Shown one piece after another: positions 7,261 through 16,402 of a DNA stretch of 64,000 nucleotides. Position numbers and translations under genes: made by a program. This DNA comes from Clostridium sp. 1001271st1 H5 (GTDB taxonomy: Bacteria > Bacillota > Clostridia > Lachnospirales > Lachnospiraceae). The stretch is taken from the NCBI RefSeq assembly GCF_005845215.1, contig NZ_SPHO01000018.1:61844-125843 (forward strand), given 5' to 3'. The notes below the pieces were generated by a model. It did not search any database and was not told the DNA's origin. It saw only the letters and a program-made list of their open reading frames with translations. Positions within the stretch are counted from its first letter, which is position 1. Every line of letters starts with the position of its first letter.

Positions 7261-8922
7261 ATGGATATGGCGAAAGGAAACAATGAGACTCTTACGGCTG
7301 AACAGGAAATGCAGCTGCGCCAGCCAATTGAGGAGTACGTTGGCGAAATTCAGAAAAAAATCGACAGTCTCAGAGCGGACGGTACAAACAGGGTAGTTGC
7401 CCTGCAGAACAGTATTGACGCAACAAAGAGAGACCGTTCCCTTACAAAGGATGAAAGGGAAAACAGGATTGCATCATGCAGCGCGGAGATGGAAAAAGCA
7501 AAGGCTGTTGAGGCAAAGAATAAGGATGAGATTGCAAAGTTAATCTCCGATGCCGAGAGCTACCTGAAGGCGCATTTTGATAAGGAATATTATCAGCCCT
7601 TAAAGGAAAGCTGCGAGCGGGAAAAAATTCTTGCAAAGGAAAAATACGACACAAAAGTTGCACAACTGAACAAAGAACATGAAAACACCCTCTCAAAGCT
7701 TACGGACCATCAGGAGATAAAGGATGAGAAGTATGTTCATAAGAACCGTCTGTTTGACGCGAAGATGGACCTGGACAAGGAGCTTCAGCGAATCAAGGAC
7801 AGAAGGCATGCTGCCTTTGCATGGCAGTATCATCTGATTGATATGCTCCGCCTGTCTAAATTCACCTTCATGGAAACCAGGGCGCAGAAATGGGAGAATT
7901 ATAAATATACATTCAACCGCAGGACATTCTTACTGCAGAATGGTCTGTATATCGCTATTATCCTGATTTTCATCGGACTGTGTATCGCTGCGCCGGTGAT
8001 GAAAAACGTGAAGCTGCTTACCTATAATAATATTTTAAATATTCTCCAGCAGGCTTCCCCAAGAATGTTCCTGGCTCTGGGCGTTGCAGGACTTATCCTC
8101 CTTACCGGTACGGACCTCTCCATAGGGCGTATGGTTGGTATGGGCATGACCACAGCAACCATTATCATGCACCAGGGCATCAACACAGGCGCTGTGTTCG
8201 GCCACGTATTTGATTTCACAGGCATGCCCATTGGCGTAAGGGTTGTATTTGCCCTTGTTATGTGTATCATTTTATGTACCTGCTTTACGGCCATCGGAGG
8301 TTTCTTTACAGCTAAGTTTAAGATGCATCCATTTATTTCAACCATGGCCAACATGCTGGTGATTTTCGGTCTTGTGACCTATGCAACAAAGGGCGTTTCC
8401 TTCGGCGCCATTGAACCGGCCATTCCAAAGATGATTATTCCAAAAATAAACGGGTTCCCAACCATCATTCTCTGGGCAGTGGCTGCCATTGTGATTGTAT
8501 GGTTTATCTGGAACAAGACCACCTTCGGCAAGAACTTATACGCAGTAGGCGGCAACCCGGAAGCAGCAGCTGTTTCTGGTATCTCCGTATTCTGGGTAAC
8601 CATGGGAGCATTCATTCTGGCAGGTATCCTTTACGGATTCGGTTCCTGGCTGGAATGCGCAAGAATGGTAGGTTCCGGCTCCGCTGCTTACGGCCAGGGC
8701 TGGGAGATGGATGCAATTGCAGCCTGCGTGGTTGGCGGCGTATCCTTTACCGGCGGTATCGGTAAGATTTCAGGTGTAGTAGTGGGCGTGCTTATTTTCA
8801 CCGTACTTATCTACTCCCTTACCATTCTCGGTATCGACACAAACCTTCAGTTCGTATTCGAGGGCATCATCATCATAACCGCAGTAACACTTGACTGCTT
8901 GAAGTATGTCCAGAAGAAGTAA
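7261..8922 (+). CDS. mglC: Galactose-type ABC importer permease (MglC) with long N-terminal cytoplasmic extension
   Basis: Permease of 553 residues, whereas family members are normally about 330. Residues about 1-225 are hydrophilic, rich in Lys, Glu, Asp and Ala, with heptad-like charged helices (KDEIAKLISDAESYLKAHF, KVAQLNKEHENTLSKLTD) that look like an antiparallel coiled coil. From about 227 the standard MglC membrane domain follows, including the family segment GLILLTGTDLSIGRMVGMG and, near the end, VVGGVSFTGGIGKISGVVVG. The start follows AAGGGGG at 7251-7257. No stop codon or frameshift separates the two parts, so the extension is translated. Its role is unknown; regulation of the ATPase or docking of a cytoplasmic partner are possibilities. 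Confidence 0.9.
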   Translation: MDMAKGNNETLTAEQEMQLRQPIEEYVGEIQKKIDSLRADGTNRVVALQNSIDATKRDRSLTKDERENRIASCSAEMEKAKAVEAKNKDEIAKLISDAESYLKAHFDKEYYQPLKESCEREKILAKEKYDTKVAQLNKEHENTLSKLTDHQEIKDEKYVHKNRLFDAKMDLDKELQRIKDRRHAAFAWQYHLIDMLRLSKFTFMETRAQKWENYKYTFNRRTFLLQNGLYIAIILIFIGLCIAAPVMKNVKLLTYNNILNILQQASPRMFLALGVAGLILLTGTDLSIGRMVGMGMTTATIIMHQGINTGAVFGHVFDFTGMPIGVRVVFALVMCIILCTCFTAIGGFFTAKFKMHPFISTMANMLVIFGLVTYATKGVSFGAIEPAIPKMIIPKINGFPTIILWAVAAIVIVWFIWNKTTFGKNLYAVGGNPEAAAVSGISVFWVTMGAFILAGILYGFGSWLECARMVGSGSAAYGQGWEMDAIAACVVGGVSFTGGIGKISGVVVGVLIFTVLIYSLTILGIDTNLQFVFEGIIIITAVTLDCLKYVQKK

Positions 8923-8984
8923 TTGGAAAAGATAGGTGTTTCCGCCCGTATTTCCAAGACGCTGAAAACCGGCTGAATACAAGA

Positions 8985-9016
8985 GGCTGGCTGCCAAAAC
9001 TCGCAGCCAGCCTTTT
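8985..9016 (+). terminator. Rho-independent terminator of the sugar importer operon
   Basis: Perfect 10-base-pair stem GGCTGGCTGC / GCAGCCAGCC with an 8-base loop, followed by TTTT, 60 bases after the permease stop. Confidence 0.9.
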
Positions 9017-9089
9017 CATGTATTTTAGATATTGGGCTCAAACACTCTTCCCCTCACGGACGGATGCACCTAACCTCTCCAAGCATCCC

Positions 9090-9542
9090 CTAAACCCCAC
9101 ACGCCAACTTACTATTTTGATATTCCCCCGTAAACGTAACATCCCTGCCAAACCATTCCGGGGGCTGGAAGGACAGGGCTTCTTCTTCAGTGGGAAATTC
9201 TACCTCGGCCAGAATGAGGCCGGCGTAGCGGCCTTCAAAGACATCCAGTTCAATGGTCAGATGGCCTGGGCTGTCCAGGGGGATGAGATAGCGTTTTTTG
9301 GTGAGCACAATGCCGTCGGCCTTGGGGAGCAGGTGGGAGTAGGCTTCGCGGGTCAGCGGAAGGTTGTATTCTTCCCTGGACAGAAGACCTTTGCCTTTGT
9401 AGGTGAGATAGTAGTCTTCGTCCTCCTGCCGGATGCGGACCACCGGGCCGGTGCAGAGATAGGCTTGCTCAATCTGATGGAAGGGATGGGTGTCATAGCC
9501 TTCCGGAAGACGGGGAACCAGGAATTTACGTTCGATTTCCAT
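9090..9542 (-). CDS. CYTH-domain (triphosphate tunnel) protein
   Basis: Small cytoplasmic protein of 150 residues starting with the family hallmark MEIERKFLV (the ExExK metal/triphosphate motif). Later strands carry paired charged residues that line the tunnel: VVRIRQED, YYLTYKGKG, LTKKRYLIPL, LTIELDVFEG and LAEVEFPTEEEA. CYTH proteins bind or hydrolyse triphosphate compounds such as thiamine triphosphate or inorganic triphosphate; the substrate here cannot be assigned. GGAGGTTTT lies just before the ATG on this strand. It is transcribed alone, convergent with the sugar importer. Confidence 0.88.
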   Translation of the reverse strand: MEIERKFLVPRLPEGYDTHPFHQIEQAYLCTGPVVRIRQEDEDYYLTYKGKGLLSREEYNLPLTREAYSHLLPKADGIVLTKKRYLIPLDSPGHLTIELDVFEGRYAGLILAEVEFPTEEEALSFQPPEWFGRDVTFTGEYQNSKLACGV

Positions 9543-9699
9543 ATGGTAAAACCTCCTTGCTGTGATTGTCGATTAGTGGATTTTACTAACTATTTTTATT
9601 TTTTCCATTTTACAATCATATCATTTAACTCTTTCCCTGAAAAGTGATAAATGATAAAATACAATTACTATGCGATAAATGGCGGAAAGGGAGATTATC

Positions 9700-10254
9700 A
9701 TGGCAAAGGTTTATGCATTTCTTGCGGATGGACTGGAAGAGGTTGAATGTCTTGCGGTTGTGGACGTGCTCCGGCGTTCCGGTGTGGAGGTGACACTGGT
9801 GTCTGTTACAGGGAACAGGAACGTGACTGGTTCCCATGGGATTGAGTTGGGGACGGACGCCCTGTTTGAGGATGTGAACCCGGATGTGGCGGATGTGCTG
9901 TTCCTGCCCGGAGGGATGCCGGGAACGAACAATCTGAAAGCGCACAAGGGCCTGGGAGTGGCTGTGGAGTGTGCCAACAAGCAGGGCAGAAGGATTGCGG
10001 CCATCTGTGCAGCGCCAAGCATCCTGGGGAGCATGGGGCTCTTAAAGGGCAGGACGGCCACCTGTTATCCGGGATTTGAGGACCAGCTCACAGGCGTGTC
10101 CTACACCAGCCAGGGTGTTGTGACGGACGGCAACATCACCACCGGCAGGGGCCTGGGATTTGCCCTTGATATGGGACTGGAACTGATTCGCCTGCTTCAG
10201 GGTCCCCAGCAGGCCCAGAAGATTGCAGCGGCAATCCAGTACAACTGGGGATAA
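9700..10254 (+). CDS. DJ-1/ThiJ/PfpI family protein (YajL-like)
   Basis: Protein of 184 residues. ATG 9700 is preferred to ATG 9679 because GGAAAGGGAG ends 6-7 bases before it, and it gives the family's usual start MAKVYAFLADGLEEVE. The nucleophile-elbow cysteine lies in AAICAAPSILG, and the conserved Glu is in the DGLEEVE loop. LFLPGGMPGTNNL is also typical. Related proteins are annotated as protein/nucleotide deglycases or chaperone-like stress proteins; the physiological reaction is disputed in the family and is not settled here. Single gene with its own terminator. Confidence 0.9.
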   Translation: MAKVYAFLADGLEEVECLAVVDVLRRSGVEVTLVSVTGNRNVTGSHGIELGTDALFEDVNPDVADVLFLPGGMPGTNNLKAHKGLGVAVECANKQGRRIAAICAAPSILGSMGLLKGRTATCYPGFEDQLTGVSYTSQGVVTDGNITTGRGLGFALDMGLELIRLLQGPQQAQKIAAAIQYNWG

Positions 10255-10282
10255 CATCCGGACGAGGGAAACTCCCGTTCTG

Positions 10283-10324
10283 TTCCATATCATGGGTATG
10301 TGGGATGGAATGGAAGTTTTTTTT
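10283..10324 (+). terminator. Probable terminator after the DJ-1 family gene
   Basis: TTCCAT (10283-10288) pairs with ATGGAA (10310-10315), with further imperfect pairing inside, followed by G and eight T. The stem is weak but the U run is clear. Confidence 0.5.
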
Positions 10325-10355
10325 GTAAAAAACGCTGGTGTTTTTAAAATGAGCA

Positions 10356-10364
10356 TGCTATAAT
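10356..10364 (+). promoter_or_regulatory. Extended -10 promoter for trigger factor
   Basis: TGC directly followed by TATAAT (10359-10364), an extended -10 element, with no good -35 (TGGTGT at 17-base spacing). It lies 71 bases before the trigger factor ATG, which is preceded by AAGGAGG. Confidence 0.6.
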
Positions 10365-10435
10365 GGTACATTGAAGTGTAGCGCCCTCATGGATTATGGG
10401 CGAACCACATATATTTTAAGGAGGAACCCGTAAAA

Positions 10436-11722
10436 ATGAGTGTACAAGTAGAAAAATTAGAAAAAAACATGGCCAAACTGACAATAGAGTTAAGCGCAGA
10501 GCAGTTTGAGGATGCAATGAAAAAAGCCTTCAATAAGAGCAAGAACAAATTTAATATTCCAGGCTTCCGTAAGGGCAAAGCACCTCGCGCCATGATTGAA
10601 AAGATGTATGGCGAAGGCATCTTCTATGAGGAGGCTGCCGATGAAGCTATCAACGCAACCTGCATGGAGGCAATGAATGAAAGCGGACTGGAAATCGTTT
10701 CCAGACCAGAAGTTGCCGTAGAGCAGATTGGCAAGGACAAGCCGTTCATCTATACTGCAACCGTAGCCGTAAGACCGGAGGTGACCCTGGGCGAGTACAA
10801 GGGCATTGAGGTAGAGAAGGTGGACGCTGCTGTTAAGCCGGAGGATGTGGAAGCTGAACTCAAGAAGGTGCAGGAGCAGAACGCAAGACTTCTGACCGTA
10901 GAGGACAGACCGGTTGCTGACGGCGACCAGACCGTCATCGACTTCGAGGGATTTGTTGACGGCAAGACATTTGACGGCGGCAAGGCAGCTGATTACCCTC
11001 TGACCATTGGTTCCCATTCCTTCATCGATACATTTGAGGAGCAGCTGGTTGGCAAGAACATCGGCGAAGAGTGCGAGATTAATGTAACCTTCCCGGAAGA
11101 GTATCATGCAGCAGAGCTGGCTGGCAAGCCGGCTACCTTTAAGGTGACTGTAAAGGAAATCAAGGTAAAGGAACTTCCGGAACTGGATGATGAGTTTGCA
11201 GGAGAGGTTTCCGAATTTGACACTCTGGATGAATACAAGAAGGATATTGAGGCAAAGATTCTTGAGAGAAAGCAGAAAGAAGCTGCTTCCGAAAACGAGA
11301 ACCGTGTGGTTGACAAGGTAGTGGCAGGCGCATCCATGGAGATTCCTGACAGGATGGTGGAAGGCCAGATTGACAACATGGTTCAGGATACAGCCCGCCG
11401 TATGGAGAGCCAGGGTCTGTCTATGGACCTGTACATGAAATATACAGGTATGACCATGGAGCAGATGAGAGAGCAGATGAAGCCGCAGGCCTTAAAGAGA
11501 ATCCAGACCAGACTGGTGCTTGAGGAAGTTGTAAAGGCTGAAAACCTGCAGGTTTCCGACGAAAGACTGGATGAGGAAATTGCCAAGATGGCGGCCACTT
11601 ACCAGATGGAGGCTGACAAGTTAAAGGATTATATGTCAGACCGTGATAAGGACCAGATGAAGGAAGATATTGCTGTTCAGGAAGCGGTTGATTTCCTGGT
11701 AGCAGAAGCAAAACTGGTATAA
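10436..11722 (+). CDS. tig: Trigger factor, ribosome-associated chaperone and prolyl isomerase
   Basis: Protein of 428 residues with the three-domain layout of trigger factor. The N-terminal ribosome-binding domain contains the signature around GFRKGKAPRAMIEKMYG (about residues 43-59). The FKBP-like isomerase domain (about 150-245) includes GDQTVIDFEGFVDGKTFDGGKA. A long helical C-terminal chaperone domain contains VVDKVVAGASMEIPDRMVEGQ. It binds nascent chains at the ribosome exit. It is followed by clpP and clpX, an arrangement conserved across many bacteria. A strong AAGGAGG site precedes the ATG. Confidence 0.97.
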   Translation: MSVQVEKLEKNMAKLTIELSAEQFEDAMKKAFNKSKNKFNIPGFRKGKAPRAMIEKMYGEGIFYEEAADEAINATCMEAMNESGLEIVSRPEVAVEQIGKDKPFIYTATVAVRPEVTLGEYKGIEVEKVDAAVKPEDVEAELKKVQEQNARLLTVEDRPVADGDQTVIDFEGFVDGKTFDGGKAADYPLTIGSHSFIDTFEEQLVGKNIGEECEINVTFPEEYHAAELAGKPATFKVTVKEIKVKELPELDDEFAGEVSEFDTLDEYKKDIEAKILERKQKEAASENENRVVDKVVAGASMEIPDRMVEGQIDNMVQDTARRMESQGLSMDLYMKYTGMTMEQMREQMKPQALKRIQTRLVLEEVVKAENLQVSDERLDEEIAKMAATYQMEADKLKDYMSDRDKDQMKEDIAVQEAVDFLVAEAKLV

Positions 11723-11755
11723 TTCACATATGATACGGGGGGTTCACAGCGCTTA

Positions 11756-11772
11756 TTTGACTGGCTTTGAAT
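11756..11772 (-). promoter_or_regulatory. Candidate CtsR operator upstream of clpP
   Basis: Read on the minus strand, ATTCAAA GCC AGTCAAA: two tandem heptads with a 3-base spacer, matching the CtsR heat-shock operator pattern (A/GGTCAAA twice) except for one base in the first heptad and the middle spacer base. clpP is a classic CtsR target in Firmicutes. A TATAAT at 11718-11723 overlaps the tig stop codon and could be the -10 of a clpP promoter, but its -35 is poor. Confidence 0.4.
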
Positions 11773-11847
11773 CTCCCTGGTTTCTTATAAGTGAACGTCA
11801 TTCCGCCGGGCGGGTGAAAGAACTGGCCGGGAGGGATGGCATGTATT

Positions 11848-11880
11848 GCGCGCAGACGCCTGAAAACAGGCGCCGCGTGC
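11848..11880 (+). other. Stable hairpin in the clpP leader
   Basis: CGCCTG / CAGGCG around an AAAA loop, extended after a small internal loop by GCGCGC / GCGTGC with one G-U pair: 12 pairs in total. No U run follows, so it is not an ordinary terminator. It ends about 10 bases before the AGGAGG site of clpP and may affect translation or mRNA stability. Confidence 0.5.
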
Positions 11881-11902
11881 TCATAACTAGGAGGATGGTT
11901 AT

Positions 11903-12484
11903 ATGAGTTTAGTACCTTATGTCATTGAGCAGACCAGCCGCGGCGAGCGTTCGTATGACATTTATTCAAGATTGCTGAAGGAGAGAATCATATTCCTGGG
12001 CGAGGATGTAAACGATGTGTCCGCAAGCCTTGTGGTTGCACAGCTTTTGTTCCTGGAGTCAGAGGACCCCGGCAAGGATATCCATCTGTATATCAACAGC
12101 CCTGGGGGTTCTGTATCCGCGGGATTTGCCATCTATGACACCATGAATTACATCAAGTGCGATGTGTCTACCATCTGTATCGGTATGGCGGCCAGCATGG
12201 GCGCGTTCCTTCTTTCAGGCGGAGCCAAGGGCAAGCGTTTCGCTCTGCCCAATGCTGAAATCATGATACATCAGCCTTCCGGCGGGGCCAAGGGCCAGGC
12301 AACGGAAATTAAAATCGTGGCTGAGAATATATTGAAGACAAGAAAGAAATTAAACGAAATCCTGGCAGCAAACACAGGGAAGCCCCTGGAAGTAATTGAG
12401 CGCGATACAGAGCGCGACAATTATATGTCTGCATTGGAGGCCAAGGAATACGGCCTTATTGATGAAATCATCGCACATCATTAG
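11903..12484 (+). CDS. clpP: ATP-dependent Clp protease proteolytic subunit
   Basis: Serine peptidase of 193 residues, the usual length. The catalytic triad is visible: Ser98 in GMAASMGAFLL, His123 in MIHQPSGG and Asp172 in ERDNYMSALEA. It forms the tetradecameric chamber that degrades proteins unfolded by ClpX or ClpC. The ATG is preceded by AGGAGG. ClpX follows 76 bases later, so the pair is probably co-transcribed. Confidence 0.98.
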   Translation: MSLVPYVIEQTSRGERSYDIYSRLLKERIIFLGEDVNDVSASLVVAQLLFLESEDPGKDIHLYINSPGGSVSAGFAIYDTMNYIKCDVSTICIGMAASMGAFLLSGGAKGKRFALPNAEIMIHQPSGGAKGQATEIKIVAENILKTRKKLNEILAANTGKPLEVIERDTERDNYMSALEAKEYGLIDEIIAHH

Positions 12485-12560
12485 TGCTGCAGCGCAGCGC
12501 TAAGGCATCAGGCCGGTAACGTAAAACAGCAAGTAAAGGATATGAAAGGTTAGGTATCGT

Positions 12561-13880
12561 ATGCCAATGAGACCAGATGACACGATTCGGTGCTCCTTCT
12601 GCGGAAGGACACAGGATCAGGTACGGAAGATGATTGCCGGGGCAGGCAACAACAATGTGTATATCTGTGACGAGTGCATAGAATTGTGCTCTGAGATTCT
12701 GGAAGAGGAGCTGGAGGGACAGGATGAAGGGGAAAGCCCTGCACTGGCCGATATACGTCTCCTGAAGCCAAAGGAAATCAAAGCATTTTTAGACGAATAT
12801 GTCATCGGACAGGATGACGCCAAAAAGGTGTTGTCTGTTGCGGTTTACAATCACTATAAAAGGGTTACGGCATGCCAGAACATGGATGTGGATGTGCAGA
12901 AGAGCAACATCCTCATGGTGGGGCCCACCGGTTCAGGTAAGACCTACCTGGCCCAGACCCTGGCTAAGATTCTCAATGTTCCCTTTGCCATTGCAGATGC
13001 AACTGCGCTGACAGAGGCGGGATATGTGGGCGAGGATGTGGAGAACATCCTGTTAAAGCTTATCCAGGCAGCTGATTATGATATCTCCCGTGCCGAATAC
13101 GGCATTATATATATTGACGAGATTGATAAGATTACCAAGAAGTCCGAAAATGTATCCATCACCAGAGATGTTTCGGGCGAGGGCGTCCAGCAGGCCCTGC
13201 TTAAGATTCTGGAGGGTACGGTTGCCAGCGTTCCGCCTCAGGGAGGCAGGAAACATCCACACCAGGAGCTTCTTCAGATTGATACCACCAATATCCTGTT
13301 TATTTGCGGCGGTGCCTTTGACGGCCTGGAGAAGATAGTGGAGCAGCGCATCAGCGCAGGTTCCATTGGTTTCAACGCCGAGGTGGCGAGCAAGAACGAC
13401 CTGAACATCGATGAGCTGCTCAAGAAGGTGGAGCCAAAGGATTTGACCAAATTCGGGCTGATTCCTGAGTTCATAGGCCGTGTGCCGGTGATGGTTTCAC
13501 TGGAGCAGCTGACAAAGGAAGCCATGGTGCGCATCCTGTCAGAGCCGAAAAACGCTTTGACGAGACAGTACCAGAAGCTGTTTGAACTGGACAATGTAAA
13601 GCTGGAATTTACCCAGGAGGCTCTGGAGGAAATTGCACAGCTGGCAGTAGACCGCAAGATTGGCGCCAGGGGACTGCGTTCCATCCTTGAGTCAGTGATG
13701 ATGGACCTTATGTATGAGATTCCGTCCGATGATTCCATCGGAATCTGTACCATTACCAGAGACGTAGTGAGAAAGGCAGGACAGCCGGAATTAGTATACC
13801 GCGACATGCCTCCTGCATCTGCCCGGAAACCGTTGTCAGAACGGCTTAGAGGGGACAGCAAGACAGGAGAAATTGCGTAG
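12561..13880 (+). CDS. clpX: Clp protease ATP-binding unfoldase ClpX
   Basis: AAA+ unfoldase of 439 residues. The N-terminal zinc-binding domain has CSFCGRTQ and CDECIELC (four cysteines, about residues 11-38). Walker A GPTGSGKT is at about 121, Walker B IIYIDEID at about 183 and the pore-loop region GYVGEDVE at about 153. The C-terminal small domain ends with a short Arg/Lys-rich tail. It recognises tagged substrates and feeds ClpP. ATG 12561 is followed by a second in-frame ATG two codons later; the first is kept because both share the same weak upstream AAAGG. Confidence 0.97.
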   Translation: MPMRPDDTIRCSFCGRTQDQVRKMIAGAGNNNVYICDECIELCSEILEEELEGQDEGESPALADIRLLKPKEIKAFLDEYVIGQDDAKKVLSVAVYNHYKRVTACQNMDVDVQKSNILMVGPTGSGKTYLAQTLAKILNVPFAIADATALTEAGYVGEDVENILLKLIQAADYDISRAEYGIIYIDEIDKITKKSENVSITRDVSGEGVQQALLKILEGTVASVPPQGGRKHPHQELLQIDTTNILFICGGAFDGLEKIVEQRISAGSIGFNAEVASKNDLNIDELLKKVEPKDLTKFGLIPEFIGRVPVMVSLEQLTKEAMVRILSEPKNALTRQYQKLFELDNVKLEFTQEALEEIAQLAVDRKIGARGLRSILESVMMDLMYEIPSDDSIGICTITRDVVRKAGQPELVYRDMPPASARKPLSERLRGDSKTGEIA

Positions 13881-13918
13881 GCTGTCATGCTCCTGTGACA
13901 ATTTAGAAGAGAGAAAGG

Positions 13919-13996
13919 GCCGCTGCAAATCAGATATGACCCGGACCAGAAGGCCTGTTTTCCGGCCGGTCCGGCACCTGCATTGCAGCGGCTTTT
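13919..13996 (+). terminator. Multi-tier terminator between clpX and lon
   Basis: Outer stem GCCGCTGCAA (13919-13928) / TTGCAGCGGC (13983-13992) followed directly by TTTT. Inside it a second stem, CCGGACC (13941-13947) / GGTCCGG (13968-13974), encloses a third, GGCC/GGCC. It separates the clp operon from lon, which starts 35 bases later, so it may act as an attenuator. Confidence 0.8.
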
Positions 13997-14030
13997 CAAA
14001 TGGTTAAGATACAAGAGGTGAAGATTGAAA

Positions 14031-16340
14031 ATGGGAGAACAAGTGATTACGATGCCCGTGGTGGCTCTCAGGGGCCTGACCATACTTCCGGGTATGGTAT
14101 TGCATTTTGATATAAACAGGCCGAAATCAGTGGCAGCCGTAGAACGGGCCATGGTGGGTGACCAGAGACTGTTCCTTGTGGCCCAGAGACATCCTGAAAT
14201 CGTTGAGCCGGAGCAGGGGGATTTGTTCCAGGTAGGCACCATCGCCGTGGTGAAGCAGCTGGTGAAGCTGCCGGGAAAGGTGGTCCGCGTGCTGGTGGAG
14301 GGACTGGAGCGGGCAGAACTTCTGTGCCTGGATGCCGAGGAACCGGCCATGATGGGCGAGATTGCCGCCATTGAGGCGGAGGAGGATGACCTGGACAGCC
14401 TGACCCAGGAGGCCATGCTGCGCATCCTGAAGGACAAGCTGGAGGAATATGGGAGAGTCAATCCCAAGATTACCAAGGAGATTCTGCCCAACCTGATGAT
14501 GATTACCGGGCTGAATGAGATGCTGGACCAGATTGCCATCCAGCTGCCATGGGATTACACCATACGCCAGACCGTGCTGGAGAACAGTTCCCTGTCAGCC
14601 AGATACGAGGTAGTGATGCATACCCTGCTGACTGAGATGGAGATATACAGGATTAAAAAGGAATTCCAGGAAAAGGTAAAGGCCGATATTGACCAGAACC
14701 AGAAGGAATACATCCTCAGGGAGCAGATGAAGGTTATCCGCCAGGAGCTGGGCGAGGACGCTGTATCAGATGCGGACGAATACCAGAAGAGACTGGACGC
14801 ACTGAAGGCTGACAAGGAAGTAAAGGAAAAGCTGCATAAGGAAATTGAACGCTTCCGCAACATGCCGGCTGGAAGCCAGGAGGCCAATGTACTGCGCACC
14901 TATGTGGAAACCTTGCTGGACCTGCCCTGGAAGAAGATGTCCAAGGACAATGATGACATCAAACATGCAGAGAAGATTCTTAATGAGGACCATTATGGAC
15001 TGGAGCAGGTAAAGGAGAGAATCCTGGAATACCTGGCTGTCCGCGCCCTGACCAAGAAGGGCACCAGCCCCATCATATGTCTGGTGGGACCTCCGGGAAC
15101 CGGCAAGACATCCATTGCCCGGTCCGTGGCAAGGGCCCTGAATAAGAAGTATGTGCGCATCAGCCTGGGCGGCGTCCGGGACGAAGCGGAAATCAGGGGG
15201 CACAGAAAGACCTATGTGGGCGCCATGCCGGGCCGTATCGTGGAGGGCATGCGTCAGGCCAGCGTGAGCAATCCGCTGATGCTTTTGGATGAGATTGACA
15301 AGGTGAGCAGCGATTACAAGGGCGATACCTCCTCCGCGCTTTTGGAGGTGCTGGACGGAGAACAGAATGTGAAATTCAGGGACCACTATGTGGAGCTGCC
15401 CATTGACCTGTCCCAGGTCCTGTTCATTGCCACGGCCAACACCACCCAGACCATACCGGGCCCGCTGCTGGACCGTATGGAACTGATTGAGGTCAACAGC
15501 TACACGGAAAATGAGAAGTTCCACATAGCCAGGGACTACCTGGTGGCAAAGCAGATGGAGCGCAACGGCCTGAGGGACAGCCAGATTACATTTTCTGATA
15601 AGAGTTTGGAGAAAATCATACACAACTATACCAGGGAAGCAGGGGTCAGGAACCTGGAGCGCCGCATCGGGGACGTGTGCCGCAAGGCGGCCAGGCAGTT
15701 CCTGGAGGATAAGAAGAAGTCCATCAAGATTACGGAGAGCAACCTGGAGAAATACCTTGGCAAGGAAAAGGTGACCTTTGAAAATGCCAATGAGCAGGAC
15801 GAAGTCGGTATTGTCCGCGGTCTGGCCTGGACCAGCGTGGGAGGCGACACCCTTCAGATAGAAGTCAATGTGATGCCGGGCAAGGGCAGCCTTCTGATGA
15901 CCGGACAGTTAGGCGATGTGATGAAGGAATCCGCCCAGACAGCCCTGACCTATGTGCGGTCCGTGTGCCCCCAATATGAGATTGCCGATGATTACTTTGA
16001 AAAGCACGACCTCCACATCCATATCCCGGAGGGAGCCGTGCCCAAGGACGGGCCGTCTGCGGGAATTACCATGGCCACAGCCATGCTGTCCGCAGTGACG
16101 GGCAGGAGTGTCCAGTCCAAGGTGGCCATGACGGGAGAGATAACCCTCCGGGGACGGGTCCTGCCCATCGGAGGACTGAAAGAAAAAATACTGGCAGCCA
16201 AGATGGCCCACATAGAAAAGGTACTGGTGCCTGATAAGAACCGGCCGGATATGGCGGAGCTGTCCAAGGAAATCACCAAGGGTCTGGACATCGTGTATGT
16301 AAAGGCCATGGAGGACGTGGTGTCGGAGGCGTTTGTTTAG
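14031..16340 (+). CDS. lon: ATP-dependent Lon protease
   Basis: Protease of 769 residues from ATG 14031; a TTG two codons earlier is possible but less likely given GAGGTG at 14015-14020. The order is a LON substrate-binding domain (MPVVALRGLTILPG...), a helical region, an AAA+ module with Walker A GPPGTGKT at about 354 and Walker B LLDEIDK, and the protease domain. The catalytic Ser is about 676 in DGPSAGIT and the Lys about 719 in GGLKEKILAAK. It degrades misfolded and regulatory proteins in the cytoplasm. EngB follows 62 bases later. Confidence 0.97.
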   Translation: MGEQVITMPVVALRGLTILPGMVLHFDINRPKSVAAVERAMVGDQRLFLVAQRHPEIVEPEQGDLFQVGTIAVVKQLVKLPGKVVRVLVEGLERAELLCLDAEEPAMMGEIAAIEAEEDDLDSLTQEAMLRILKDKLEEYGRVNPKITKEILPNLMMITGLNEMLDQIAIQLPWDYTIRQTVLENSSLSARYEVVMHTLLTEMEIYRIKKEFQEKVKADIDQNQKEYILREQMKVIRQELGEDAVSDADEYQKRLDALKADKEVKEKLHKEIERFRNMPAGSQEANVLRTYVETLLDLPWKKMSKDNDDIKHAEKILNEDHYGLEQVKERILEYLAVRALTKKGTSPIICLVGPPGTGKTSIARSVARALNKKYVRISLGGVRDEAEIRGHRKTYVGAMPGRIVEGMRQASVSNPLMLLDEIDKVSSDYKGDTSSALLEVLDGEQNVKFRDHYVELPIDLSQVLFIATANTTQTIPGPLLDRMELIEVNSYTENEKFHIARDYLVAKQMERNGLRDSQITFSDKSLEKIIHNYTREAGVRNLERRIGDVCRKAARQFLEDKKKSIKITESNLEKYLGKEKVTFENANEQDEVGIVRGLAWTSVGGDTLQIEVNVMPGKGSLLMTGQLGDVMKESAQTALTYVRSVCPQYEIADDYFEKHDLHIHIPEGAVPKDGPSAGITMATAMLSAVTGRSVQSKVAMTGEITLRGRVLPIGGLKEKILAAKMAHIEKVLVPDKNRPDMAELSKEITKGLDIVYVKAMEDVVSEAFV

Positions 16341-16402
16341 ACGCGGCATCGGAGACGTTTGTACAAGCAACGGCCAACGGATAGGAATTAGGAGAAGGAA
16401 AT

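Noticed and set aside
13274..14539. Antisense 421-codon frame across clpX and lon
   Set aside because: Ser/Arg-rich translation typical of a shadow frame, spanning two essential genes and a terminator.
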